Assembly: GCA_964416305.1 (NCBI GenBank)
Contig: CAYQDM010000001.1
Span: 124,001 to 188,000 of the forward strand
Length of the DNA: 64,000 nt
From: Acidaminobacter sp964416305
Lineage (GTDB): Bacteria; Bacillota; Clostridia; Peptostreptococcales; Acidaminobacteraceae
Direction: 5' to 3'
The notes beneath the pieces were generated by a model. The model had not been told where the DNA came from, ran no database searches, and was given only the letters and a program-made list of their open reading frames with translations. A program made the translations under genes and the position numbers. Shown here one piece after another: positions 41,487 through 49,612 of the stretch. Numbering within the stretch: position 1 is the stretch's first letter; every line of letters begins with the position of its first letter.

Positions 41487-42461
41487 TTACACCACATTCA
41501 CCGGATCCCCCTGAAGAAAACGCTCCAAATTTTCCACGGCGATCTCCATGAGTCTGGCGCGTGCTTCCCACGGTGCCCAGGCTATGTGAGGGGTGATAAA
41601 CAGGTTAGGCGCAGTCAGAAGCGGATTATCCGCTTTTGGCGGCTCGCCGGAAAGGACGTCCACGCCGGCGGCGGCGATTTTTGCGGAGCGGAGACCATCG
41701 GCTAAATCCTGCTCATTGACAAGACCCCCGCGGGACATATTGAGCAAAATGACGCCATCTTTCATGCGGCTGATGCTTTCAGCGCAGATGAGTCCCTGGG
41801 TCTCCGCCGTCTGCGGGCAATGCAGGGTGATGACATCCGAGGTCCCATAAAGGGTCTCAAGGGAAACAAATTTATAGGGCAATCCCTCTCTCTGCCCTCT
41901 TCCCTGTCGGTCCAGAACCTGGACTTCCATTCCAAAGGCATGCCCAATCTGAGCTACTCTTGCGCCGATCCTGCCAAAGCCTATAATCCCGAGCTTTTTG
42001 CCTGCCAACTCGATCAACGGAAAGTGCCAGAAACAATAATCTTTGGAGGCCGCCCATTCCCCACTTCGGACAGCGGCATCATGGGCACCCACGTGATGGC
42101 AAATTTCGAGGAGATGCGCAAAGACGATCTGAGCCACAGAGTCTGTACCGTAGGTTGGGACGTTTGTCACCGGGATGCCTTTGTGCTTCGCTGTCTGCAC
42201 GTCCACTACATTGTAGCCGGTGGCCAGGACGCCTATATAGCGGACGTCCGCAGCCTCAGGGGAATTCAAAGTTTCTGCCGACAAAGGCGTTTTATTTGTG
42301 ATGACTATCTGCGCGCCGCGGATCCTCGGACGGATCTCCTCGGGTGTGGTCCTGTCGTGGACCGTTACTTTTCCAAGTCTGGCAAAGCCGTCCCAGTTCA
42401 GGTCACCGGGGTTTAGTGTGTAGCCGTCAAGGATGACAATGTTAAGTGGTTTTTCTGACAT
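41487..42461 (-). CDS. D-2-hydroxyacid dehydrogenase (hydroxypyruvate/glycerate type)
   Basis: NAD-dependent dehydrogenase of 324 aa. The Rossmann motif is GIIGFGRIGARVAQIG near residue 155. The catalytic Arg is in NMSRGGLVNEQDL near 240, the Glu near AGVDVLSGEPP and the His in ITPHIAWAPWEARARL near 295. The C-terminal WAPWEAR pattern resembles glycerate/hydroxypyruvate reductases rather than D-lactate dehydrogenase or SerA. An exact substrate cannot be assigned. AGGAGG precedes the ATG. It diverges from glnA across a 215-bp gap. Confidence 0.87.
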   Translation of the reverse strand: MSEKPLNIVILDGYTLNPGDLNWDGFARLGKVTVHDRTTPEEIRPRIRGAQIVITNKTPLSAETLNSPEAADVRYIGVLATGYNVVDVQTAKHKGIPVTNVPTYGTDSVAQIVFAHLLEICHHVGAHDAAVRSGEWAASKDYCFWHFPLIELAGKKLGIIGFGRIGARVAQIGHAFGMEVQVLDRQGRGQREGLPYKFVSLETLYGTSDVITLHCPQTAETQGLICAESISRMKDGVILLNMSRGGLVNEQDLADGLRSAKIAAAGVDVLSGEPPKADNPLLTAPNLFITPHIAWAPWEARARLMEIAVENLERFLQGDPVNVV

Positions 42462-42676
42462 AGAGTTTACCTCCTAATGTAATAGCTGTTCGTGTCATGC
42501 TGTAAGCCCAGTTTCAATATTCCATAGAGCGAAATTATTCCCACGGATTTACAGTCATTGCTCTTGACTCTTTTCTAACAAAGTTTAGAATTAAATTATA
42601 AGTGTTCAATTTTATTGGAAGTTTAATAGGTGCATAGAACCAACCTTGTACAAAAAATTTCAAGGAGGCGCACAGT

Positions 42677-44116
42677 ATGACAGCTTTCCAAAACGTGGCG
42701 GAGGTCCAGTCCTTTATTGCCGAGGAGGACATCCGGATCATTGACTTCAAGGTCATTGACATGAAAGGCAGATGGCACCATCTCTCCATTCCCTACGAAC
42801 GCTTTAATGACAGTGTTTTAACCTCAGGCATAGGCTTTGATGGGTCCAGTTATGGCTTTCTGACTGTCGAAAAATCCGACATGGTGTTCATTCCCGACCT
42901 CAGCACCGGCTTTGTGGATCCATTCGCAGATGAAAAGACACTGGTGTTCATTGCGAACATTTACCGCCTGAAAGACGGGGAGCGGATAAGATTTGAAGAC
43001 GACCCGCGCTTCATGGCTGAGAAGGCCGAAAACTACCTGAAGGCCCAGGGCATCTGCGACCGCGCGCTCTTTGGTCCGGAGTTCGAGTTCTACGTCTTGA
43101 ATCACATCTCCTACCGGACGGAGTCCCACCATATGGAGGTCCGAATCGACTCCGATCAGGCAGACTGGAACACCGGCAACACAAAATATCACAATCTCGG
43201 TGCCAAGGTACCGCCTCACGGCGGGTACCACGTGGATTTACCCATGGATTCCAGCTACAACTTCCGCAGCAACACGGTGAGACTGCTGGAAGACCACGGT
43301 GTCCCCGTAAAGTACCATCACTCTGAGAACGGCGGACCGGGTCAGGTTGAAATTGAAGTGGAATTCGCGACACTAAAGGAAATGGCCGACCGAACCATGA
43401 AACTCAAATATATCCTTAAAAATAACGCCCACCTTTTTGGCTTAACGACCACCTTTATGCCTAAGCCCTTCTGGAACGAGGCCGGCAGCGGCATGCACAT
43501 CCACATGCACTTTTTTGATGGCGACAAACCGCTCTTTTTCGACCCGAACGGTTATAGTCAGCTAAGCAAAACGGCCCTTTACGCCATAGGCGGAATCCTG
43601 AAGCACGCCGCGGCACTGATGCCATTCACCAATCCAAGCACCAACTCCTACAAGCGGCTTGTGCCTGGCTATGAGGCGCCTGTGAGCATTTGCTACGGTA
43701 CCGCGAACCGCAGTGCCGTCATCCGGATCCCGGGGTATGCTACCGAACCACATACCAAACGCTTCGAGCTGCGCTCACCGGATGCCACATCCAATCCTTA
43801 TCTGGCATTTACGGCCATGCTCATGGCAGCCATTGATGGCATTGAGAACAAGATCGATCCGGTATCAGAGGGTTATGGACCATTTGATGTCAACCTGTAC
43901 AAACTGCCAGAAGCTGAGCGAGGCAAAGTCAAAGGGCTTCCGGCTAATTTGATTGAGGCCTGCCAGGCTCTTGAAGCAGACAAAGCCTTTTTGCTCAGGG
44001 GCGGCGTCTTTTCTGAGATCATGATTAAGAACCAAATTGAGCGGCTCACGAAAGAGCATTATCAGATCAGTGCCCTGCCGCATCCTGAGGAATTCAGATT
44101 GTATTATGAGTTGTAA
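42677..44116 (+). CDS. glnA: glutamine synthetase, type I
   Basis: Makes glutamine from glutamate, ammonia and ATP. The 479 aa sequence has the GSI signatures FDGSSYGFLTVEKSDM (N-terminal half of the active site), PEFEFYVL, the ATP-binding region MPKPFWNEAGSGMHIHMHFFDG and KRLVPGYEAPVSICYGTANRSA. The length and the segment VNLYKLPEAE, aligned with the adenylylation-site tyrosine of GSI-beta enzymes (NLYDLP), differ from the shorter Bacillus GSI-alpha. No adenylyltransferase gene is nearby. AAGGAGG precedes the ATG. Its partner in nitrogen balance may be the glutaminase at 3-4 kb. Confidence 0.95.
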   Translation: MTAFQNVAEVQSFIAEEDIRIIDFKVIDMKGRWHHLSIPYERFNDSVLTSGIGFDGSSYGFLTVEKSDMVFIPDLSTGFVDPFADEKTLVFIANIYRLKDGERIRFEDDPRFMAEKAENYLKAQGICDRALFGPEFEFYVLNHISYRTESHHMEVRIDSDQADWNTGNTKYHNLGAKVPPHGGYHVDLPMDSSYNFRSNTVRLLEDHGVPVKYHHSENGGPGQVEIEVEFATLKEMADRTMKLKYILKNNAHLFGLTTTFMPKPFWNEAGSGMHIHMHFFDGDKPLFFDPNGYSQLSKTALYAIGGILKHAAALMPFTNPSTNSYKRLVPGYEAPVSICYGTANRSAVIRIPGYATEPHTKRFELRSPDATSNPYLAFTAMLMAAIDGIENKIDPVSEGYGPFDVNLYKLPEAERGKVKGLPANLIEACQALEADKAFLLRGGVFSEIMIKNQIERLTKEHYQISALPHPEEFRLYYEL

Positions 44117-44140
44117 TTGAAATTCGCTTGAGCGTGTAGG

Positions 44141-44192
44141 CAAGGAAGACCTCGCGTCTGTTGTAACTCAGCAGACGCAAGGTCTTTTGCTT
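44141..44192. terminator. terminator hairpin after glnA
   Basis: The extended stem CAAG..GACCT.GCGTCTG pairs with CAGACGC.AGGTC..CTTG. A copy of the GACCATCGGCAAAAA element follows at 44215-44229 before the end of the convergent AOR gene. Confidence 0.7.
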
Positions 44193-44214
44193 GTTCTTGG
44201 GATGGAGTTGCTTT

Positions 44215-44229
44215 GACCATCGGCAAAAA
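44215..44229. repeat. copy of the TTTTGCCGATGGTCA element
   Basis: TGACCATCGGCAAAA directly abuts the end of the AOR gene. It is an intergenic copy of the short repeat paired at 38.1 and 55.2 kb. Confidence 0.7.
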
Positions 44230-45978
44230 TCACTCTGCTTTTGTAAAGAGGGCCTGACATTTTTGGTCGTAGTCTCGGATGAGACGATTCAGGACGTCTG
44301 AGTCGAGTTTGGTGCCTCCGCCAGGGGTCTCGAAAAATCGTTTTGGAAGTTTCATGGCAGTCTGATCAAAGCCCATGCGTTTTTTGAGTCTCAGTTTATT
44401 TTTGTAGATTTCTGCGGCTGCCTGTTTCAAGGATGCCTCTGTGTGGGTTTCACCTAAGGACGCCAAGGCGGTGACGATCGTACCGCGGTCGTACAGCCGG
44501 CGTCCAAAAAGGCACGCGATCAGGGAATTGAGGAGGCAGCGGTGGAGCTCTTCGTCAAAGACGCGATCTACAAGGGTTTCCATACTGAAATCGTCTGCCT
44601 GGTCGAAGCCGTAACCGCCATTGCACAGGTGGGAGTGGCGCGCGCCAACCGCTGCGCCCAGCACAGAGCCATAGCCGGTGTGGTAGCCGGCCATCTCATT
44701 GCCCGCCAGCTGCATGGCGAAGTCCTCGCCGCCGTAAAGTTTGGCGGCTGCGGCGCTGCCGTCGCCAAGGGTTTTATAGAAATCGTTCGTGCGGTCAGAA
44801 ATGTGCTTCAAGGCTTTCAGGTAATTTTTCTGGTCTCCAAAAGCAAGCGGCACAAGGGTTTGGACTTCTGTGATCAATCCCTTTTGGAAGGCTTCCGTAG
44901 CCCAGCCCAGAACGACGCCCGCGGAGATGGCATCAAGGCCGTAGGCTTCAACGGCTTCGATCATTTCGAGGACTTCGTCGCTGGTCTTCAGGCCCAGGAA
45001 GGTACCCAGGCTAAAGATCAGCTCGTAGTCGTAACTGACACTGATGGCTTCGTACTCATACCCCGGTCCAAACTCGCGGCGAAACTGGCCAATGTGGATG
45101 CAGCCAACCGGGCAGCCGGCGCAGGCGGTTTTTCTTATGAGATTGCGCTGGGCAAAGGCCTCCCCGGTGAGGGCACTGATGTCTTCATAAAAGGTGGTCT
45201 GAAGATTCAGGGTTGGGATGCTCTTGTTGGCGTTCATGCCGGAGACACCAATTGGTGTGCCCAGATCATGATACTTTTTCATAAGGTCGGTGGTCAGCGC
45301 CTTTTGGTGAATGTCGCTGAAAGCCTTAAAATAGGCTTTGCGGTCTTTGATTTCATGACTGCCCTTGCCATAGATGCAGATGGCTTTCAGGTGTTTGCTT
45401 CCCATGACGGCACCTAGCCCCAGGCGTCCGAAGTGGCGGTAGGTATCCACGCAGACGCTGGCGTAGCGGACGAGGTTTTCGCCGGCCGGTCCAATTCTGA
45501 GGATGCTGCGCTTGCCCGCTCCCGGCTCCCGTTCCCGGATGATCCGGCCAACTTCGTCCGACTCAAGCCCCCACATGGCTGCAGCGTCCTTGAATTCGAC
45601 ACTGTGTCCGCTGATGGAGAGGTAAATTGGTTTTTGGGCGCGGCCTTTTATGACAATAGCATCATAGCGGGCCATGAACATGGTCAGGGCCATGCGGCCG
45701 CCCGCATAGCTTTCTCCGAGTTCACCTGTAAGCGGCGACCAGAACATGGCCACCGTCTTGGTAACTATGGGGAAGATGGTGGAAAGGGCGCCTATGGCGA
45801 ACACGATGCACTGCTCAGGATCCAGCACCGGTTTGTCTTCTTTTAGATGTTCTTCCAGAAGCTTTGAGGCAATGCCCACGCCGCCAAGGAAGGCTTTCAG
45901 GTCCTTGCGCTGGCTGATAATATAGGTTTCCTGTGAGAGGTCTATGGTCAGTACTCTTATGTAATCCTGATAGATCAT
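44230..45978 (-). CDS. aor: aldehyde:ferredoxin oxidoreductase family enzyme
   Basis: A 582-aa tungsten- or molybdenum-pterin enzyme that oxidises aldehydes to acids with ferredoxin as acceptor. It has the three AOR domains: N-terminal pterin-binding part (YAGGRMALTMFMARYDAIVIKGRA), central 4Fe-4S ligands CAGCPVGCIHIG near residue 290, and a C-terminal pterin/Fe-S region with CLLNSLIACLFGRRLYD near 490 carrying the fourth ligand. Amino-acid fermenters use AOR to handle aldehydes formed from 2-oxoacids. It overlaps the upstream polyferredoxin gene by four bases (ATGA). The modABC transporter in the window could supply the metal. Confidence 0.93.
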   Translation of the reverse strand: MIYQDYIRVLTIDLSQETYIISQRKDLKAFLGGVGIASKLLEEHLKEDKPVLDPEQCIVFAIGALSTIFPIVTKTVAMFWSPLTGELGESYAGGRMALTMFMARYDAIVIKGRAQKPIYLSISGHSVEFKDAAAMWGLESDEVGRIIREREPGAGKRSILRIGPAGENLVRYASVCVDTYRHFGRLGLGAVMGSKHLKAICIYGKGSHEIKDRKAYFKAFSDIHQKALTTDLMKKYHDLGTPIGVSGMNANKSIPTLNLQTTFYEDISALTGEAFAQRNLIRKTACAGCPVGCIHIGQFRREFGPGYEYEAISVSYDYELIFSLGTFLGLKTSDEVLEMIEAVEAYGLDAISAGVVLGWATEAFQKGLITEVQTLVPLAFGDQKNYLKALKHISDRTNDFYKTLGDGSAAAAKLYGGEDFAMQLAGNEMAGYHTGYGSVLGAAVGARHSHLCNGGYGFDQADDFSMETLVDRVFDEELHRCLLNSLIACLFGRRLYDRGTIVTALASLGETHTEASLKQAAAEIYKNKLRLKKRMGFDQTAMKLPKRFFETPGGGTKLDSDVLNRLIRDYDQKCQALFTKAE

Positions 45979-46469
45979 GACTTTGCCTCCCCTTCTTCCG
46001 GCTGCGTTGTCTCAGGGTTTGGCAGAGATATTTTTGACAATTCCAGCGCTTCAGTCCCTTCAGCCTCTTCAACCTCTTCCATCCAGAGACACTGATGAGG
46101 ACAGAATCTGGTACAGGTGCCGCAGTGCCTGCAAATGACCGGTTGATCCAGCTTTTCGCTGTACTGGACCGCACCTATGGCACAAGCCTTGACGCAGCGT
46201 CTGCAGCTGATGCATTTGCTCTTGTCAAAGAGGACCCCGCCTCCGGGTCTTGCTCTCAGGGCGCCGGTTCTGCAAGCCTCCAGACAGGCTATATTTTCTT
46301 TGCATGCGACGCAAACCACGCAGACATAAGGGCTCTGAAGGCCCCCTTTGGTTTTTATGTAGATTGCACTTTCACTCAGTGAATGCTGTCCCAGCAGTGT
46401 TGAACACACCAGTGAACAGGTCTGGCAGCCAATGCAGGCATTCATATTATAGCGCAGACGTTTTGCCAC
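45975..46469 (-). CDS. polyferredoxin partner of AOR (HydN/CooF-like)
   Basis: A 164-aa iron-sulfur protein with four cysteine clusters in the arrangement of DMSO-reductase-type electron-transfer subunits: CIGCQTCSLVC near residue 10, CKENIACLEAC near 55, CISCRRCVKAC near 85 and CRHCGTCTRFCP near 110, so probably four 4Fe-4S centres. It is translationally coupled to AOR and most likely accepts its electrons. GTG 46469 is preferred, behind GAGAGG; the frame is open 34 codons further upstream but that stretch is not cysteine-bearing and runs toward the repeat array. Confidence 0.88.
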   Translation of the reverse strand: MAKRLRYNMNACIGCQTCSLVCSTLLGQHSLSESAIYIKTKGGLQSPYVCVVCVACKENIACLEACRTGALRARPGGGVLFDKSKCISCRRCVKACAIGAVQYSEKLDQPVICRHCGTCTRFCPHQCLWMEEVEEAEGTEALELSKISLPNPETTQPEEGEAKS

Positions 46470-46556
46470 AGTGGATCCCGCCTCTCGTTTTTTGTTCTGT
46501 GTAGTTTCTACCCTGTCGAAGGTGAAGAACTTCAAAAAGTTTTTAATGCAGGTGAG

Positions 46557-46679
46557 GTGAGTGTCTGGCACTCATTCAGAATTGGTGTCAGACACTCACT
46601 CAAGTTTGGTGTCAGACACTCACTCAAGTTTGGTGTCAGACACTCACTCAAGTTTGGTGTCAGACACTCACTCAAATCC
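46557..46679. repeat. 24-bp tandem repeat, four units, each with a GTGTCAGACAC palindrome
   Basis: Four direct copies of GGTGTCAGACACTCACTCAA plus GTTT run from 46584 to 46679, preceded by a diverged copy at 46560. They fill most of the gap between the polyferredoxin and the flavin reductase genes (46470-46811). Open frames across the array are a by-product of the 24-bp period. Confidence 0.93.
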
Positions 46680-46811
46680 CGTCCGCGTCACCAGCCCCTA
46701 AACTTGTCTAAACCCATTGCAAATGTTACACTTTGCATAGACACAGCAGCGCTGTGCTGACTTAAAGCATTTCAACCTTCATAAGATCCATTACTAAAGG
46801 AGTGTCAACCC

Positions 46812-47321
46812 ATGACTTCATTTAAATCGATTGCACCGGAAACCCTTCAGAAAAACGCTTTTGAAATGATCGGGAAAGACTGGATGCTGGTCACCGCAGA
46901 GGCGGACGGCAAGGCCAACACCATGACAGCCAGTTGGGGCGGTCTTGGTGTCTTGTGGAACAAAAACGTCGCCTACGTGTTCATCCGACCTCAGCGTCAC
47001 ACCAAATTCTTTGTCGATCAGGCGGATACCTTCACGCTGACCTTTTTCGGGGAAGAGCACCGCAAAACCCTCAGTTACCTGGGCAGTGTTTCCGGTAAAG
47101 ACGAGGACAAAATTGCAAAGTCCGGACTCACCGTCAAACATTTGGACGGTACGCCCTACTTTGAGGAGGCCAACCTTGTGGTCCGCTGCAAAAAATTATT
47201 TGCCCAGCCATTGGCGCCGGAGAGTTTTATTGAGACAGAGCTGATCGACAAGATTTATCCGACCCGCGACTTCCATACGATGTATGTCGCCGAAATAATG
47301 GAGGTCTTCATTAAAGAATAA
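46812..47321 (+). CDS. flavin reductase-like FMN-binding protein
   Basis: A 169-aa split-barrel flavoprotein of the flavin reductase-like family: MLVTAEADGKANTMTASWGGLGVLWNKNVAYVFIRPQRHT is the typical FMN-binding beginning, followed by FTLTFFGEEHRKTLSYLGSVSG. Members in anaerobes act as FMN-binding NAD(P)H oxidoreductases or electron carriers (flavoredoxin type). The partner here is not evident. AAAGGAG precedes the ATG, and a terminator follows. Confidence 0.88.
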   Translation: MTSFKSIAPETLQKNAFEMIGKDWMLVTAEADGKANTMTASWGGLGVLWNKNVAYVFIRPQRHTKFFVDQADTFTLTFFGEEHRKTLSYLGSVSGKDEDKIAKSGLTVKHLDGTPYFEEANLVVRCKKLFAQPLAPESFIETELIDKIYPTRDFHTMYVAEIMEVFIKE

Positions 47322-47340
47322 TGAGGATCGCTTTCAAGAA

Positions 47341-47388
47341 AAGAAGGTGCAGTGAAAGCCGGGGGACCGGGTTTCGCTGCACCTTCTT
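47341..47388. terminator. intrinsic terminator between convergent genes
   Basis: A 12-bp stem (AAGAAGGTGCAG / CTGCACCTTCTT) holds an inner GAAA-GCCGG / CCGG-GTTTC pairing. Confidence 0.75.
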
Positions 47389-47395
47389 ACCATTT

Positions 47396-47710
47396 TCAGA
47401 TCACCTTAAGACGCGACCGAAAAGCCCCATTAAGTTCCAGGATCAGCGCCTCTTCAAAAATTGGATTCAATAACTGCGCCACAAAAATGAATTGTTTCGT
47501 CCTAATTTCAATTTCCGTATAAATCTGATCTTTTCGGTTCACAGTAATTTCAACAATCTCACTCAGCTCCAGTTCAACGGACGGATGGTGATGATTTTCA
47601 AGCGGTGTCAGGATCAACATCGTCTCATCCAGTGTCAGTTCACAGTCGACCGTTTTAAAGAAACCCTCTTTGAGTTTGATTTTCCATGCCTTTGTCAATG
47701 TCATCGCCAT
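47396..47710 (-). CDS. small uncharacterised protein
   Basis: A 104-aa soluble protein without a recognised family. Alternating hydrophobic/polar strands (KIKLKEGFFKTVDCELTLDE, then ELELSEIVEITVNRKDQIY) suggest a beta-rich, possibly PH/GRAM-like fold. ATG 47710 lies six bases after GGGGGG. It diverges from the large HTH gene, and the palindromes between them could regulate both. Confidence 0.65.
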   Translation of the reverse strand: MAMTLTKAWKIKLKEGFFKTVDCELTLDETMLILTPLENHHHPSVELELSEIVEITVNRKDQIYTEIEIRTKQFIFVAQLLNPIFEEALILELNGAFRSRLKVI

Positions 47711-47771
47711 CACCAACCCCCCTTGATTCCATAATACACATTAGTGAACCCATGTCATCAGAGTGTCAACA

Positions 47772-47807
47772 TTTGTCAATGACAAATTTATGTCACGTTT
47801 CGTGACA
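47772..47807. promoter_or_regulatory. two adjacent operator-like palindromes
   Basis: TTTGTCAATGACAAA (47772-47786) and TGTCACGTTTCGTGACA (47791-47807) are both perfect and share TGTCA half sites. They lie between the two divergent genes, so they are candidate binding sites for the HTH protein encoded next door. Confidence 0.6.
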
Positions 47808-47906
47808 AAATGTGAAATTCATTCGAAAAATTGGGTATCAGGAGGATGAAGCACACTGCGCTTCAAAATTTATACTTAATCCAGTATCGCTGGGAGGATG
47901 ACGGAC

Positions 47907-49541
47907 TTGTTATTTTCTGAAAAACTCGATTTGCTCATGAACCTGTCCGGCACCTCAAACAGTGCACTGGCCAGACATATCAACCTCGACGCTTCTTACA
48001 TAAGCCGCTTGAGACGCGGCGACAGGTCACCTTCAAAAAACGAGAACTACCTGCTGGCCATCAGTCAGTATTTCGCGAAGTTTATGGCCATAGACACCTT
48101 TAGATCAGGTCTTTGTCATGCGCTTCAGATACCGCCGTCCCAGATTCCCATTGATCTTGAACCGGCAAGTGCTATGATCCTCGACTGGCTGTACGATCAG
48201 AAGGTGCTTGAGACAAAGTCCATCGGCAAGCTCTTGGAACAGGTCTCTCACTTTAGCTTTCCCACCTCGAATGCCGTCTTTGACCTGGCCTCACTTTTTG
48301 GGACACTGAATCCAAAGGAAACAAGCACCTTTTTAGACATCCAAGGCAAACGAGAAGCGGTTTTAACACTGCTGGCCACTGCACTCATGAGTGATGCCAC
48401 TGAAACCCTCTACCTTTACAGTGACGAATCCATGGAGTGGCTTATTGGAGACAAAAAATTCACGAATCAATGGTCCGTGCTGATGTCAAAAGTTATTCAA
48501 AAGGGTCATAAAATCGTCATTGTCCATACAGTCAACCGTGGCCTGGACGAGATGCTGACAGCCATTCGCGAATGGCTGCCCCTGTATATGACAGGATCAA
48601 TAGAGCCCTACTATTATCCAAGAACGCGGGATGATGTGTACAAGCACACTTTGTTTATTCTTGAAAAGAAAACTGCGTTGATCAGCCGCTCAGTCAGCCG
48701 TTCTGCAAATCCGCCCGTTGTCCACTTGTTCAGCGAGCCGCGGACGGTTGCCCATTATCAAAATGAATTTCAGGATTACCTGAACCTCTGCCGACCGCTA
48801 ATGAAGATCATAACGGCCAAACACAACGGCGCAGTTCTGGAAATGATCGACGAGTTTGAGTCAGAGGCTTCCAATGTCATAACCCTAAGAGAAGGACTGC
48901 CTTCGTTAACAATGCCCGTAGCCACTGCAGAATCCATTATGAGCAGATCCGGCCTCGATCCCCAGAACATCCAGTACATGGCCGGTCTTCAAAGAAAACG
49001 GCATGAGAGACTGTTGAAACAGCTTCAGGAGTTTGATCATACGGATCTATTGCTGCTGCCTGACAAAAAGACACTCCAGGAGCTGGAAAAATCTGCGGAC
49101 GCACGTGGATATCAAAAAGATTCCAAAACAAACAAAATCCCGGACGCACTTCGCGTGAAGTTCATGGGACTTATAGGTCTGTCAGACGCCGTCTACACAC
49201 TTCAGGAATACAGCGAACACCTGGCCTATACCATTCACCTGATGAAAACCTATCCAAACTATCACGTGATCCTGTTAGAGGATAACTTTTCCTCAGAGTG
49301 TACAGTGTATATACGGGAGAATGTCGGCGTTTTGGTAGTCAAAGACAACGCCCCAAATGTGCTCTTCGCCATCAATGAAAGCCGACTTACCGCGGCATTT
49401 CTGGACTATACCACCGAAATCACCGGCAAGGTCCGGCTTAACGGGACCGAGCGAAAGGCTGTGTTAAAACGCCTCGAAAGCATGTATACAGCCCTGAAGG
49501 GCCGTCGCCCCAAGCAGATGCCGGAGGACCAAACCACGTAA
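47907..49541 (+). CDS. large HTH protein of unknown function
   Basis: About 544 aa. An N-terminal Cro/CI-like helix-turn-helix is clear (residues about 6-55, TSNSALARHINLDASYISRLRRGDRSPSKN). The remaining 480 residues match no family I recognise. They contain a middle region with SDATETLYLYSDESMEWL and VIVHTVNRGLDEMLTAIREWLPLY, and a C-terminal part HVILLEDNFSSECTVYIRENVGVLVVKD that looks like a beta-rich sensor domain. TTG 47907 has ideal spacing from GGAGG; ATG 47898 is directly on it. It may be a large one-component regulator acting on the palindromes just upstream. Confidence 0.75.
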   Translation: MLFSEKLDLLMNLSGTSNSALARHINLDASYISRLRRGDRSPSKNENYLLAISQYFAKFMAIDTFRSGLCHALQIPPSQIPIDLEPASAMILDWLYDQKVLETKSIGKLLEQVSHFSFPTSNAVFDLASLFGTLNPKETSTFLDIQGKREAVLTLLATALMSDATETLYLYSDESMEWLIGDKKFTNQWSVLMSKVIQKGHKIVIVHTVNRGLDEMLTAIREWLPLYMTGSIEPYYYPRTRDDVYKHTLFILEKKTALISRSVSRSANPPVVHLFSEPRTVAHYQNEFQDYLNLCRPLMKIITAKHNGAVLEMIDEFESEASNVITLREGLPSLTMPVATAESIMSRSGLDPQNIQYMAGLQRKRHERLLKQLQEFDHTDLLLLPDKKTLQELEKSADARGYQKDSKTNKIPDALRVKFMGLIGLSDAVYTLQEYSEHLAYTIHLMKTYPNYHVILLEDNFSSECTVYIRENVGVLVVKDNAPNVLFAINESRLTAAFLDYTTEITGKVRLNGTERKAVLKRLESMYTALKGRRPKQMPEDQTT

Positions 49542-49554
49542 ACCGAATTAAGTC

Positions 49555-49606
49555 AAAAAAGGGCGCAGCAAAAGCCAGGTTTCCCGACTTTCGCTGCGCC
49601 TTTTTT
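49555..49606. terminator. bidirectional terminator
   Basis: The stem AAAAAAGGGCGCAGC / GCTGCGCCTTTTTT encloses an AAAG-N-CTTT inner pairing. It sits between the HTH gene and the convergent prenyltransferase gene. Confidence 0.88.
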
Positions 49607-49612
49607 ATTTGG

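Noticed and set aside
46557..46760. Short repetitive ORF with a repeating FGVRHSLK pattern
   Set aside because: The repeat period of 24 bp keeps a frame open by itself; there is no ribosome site and the DNA belongs to the palindromic repeat family.
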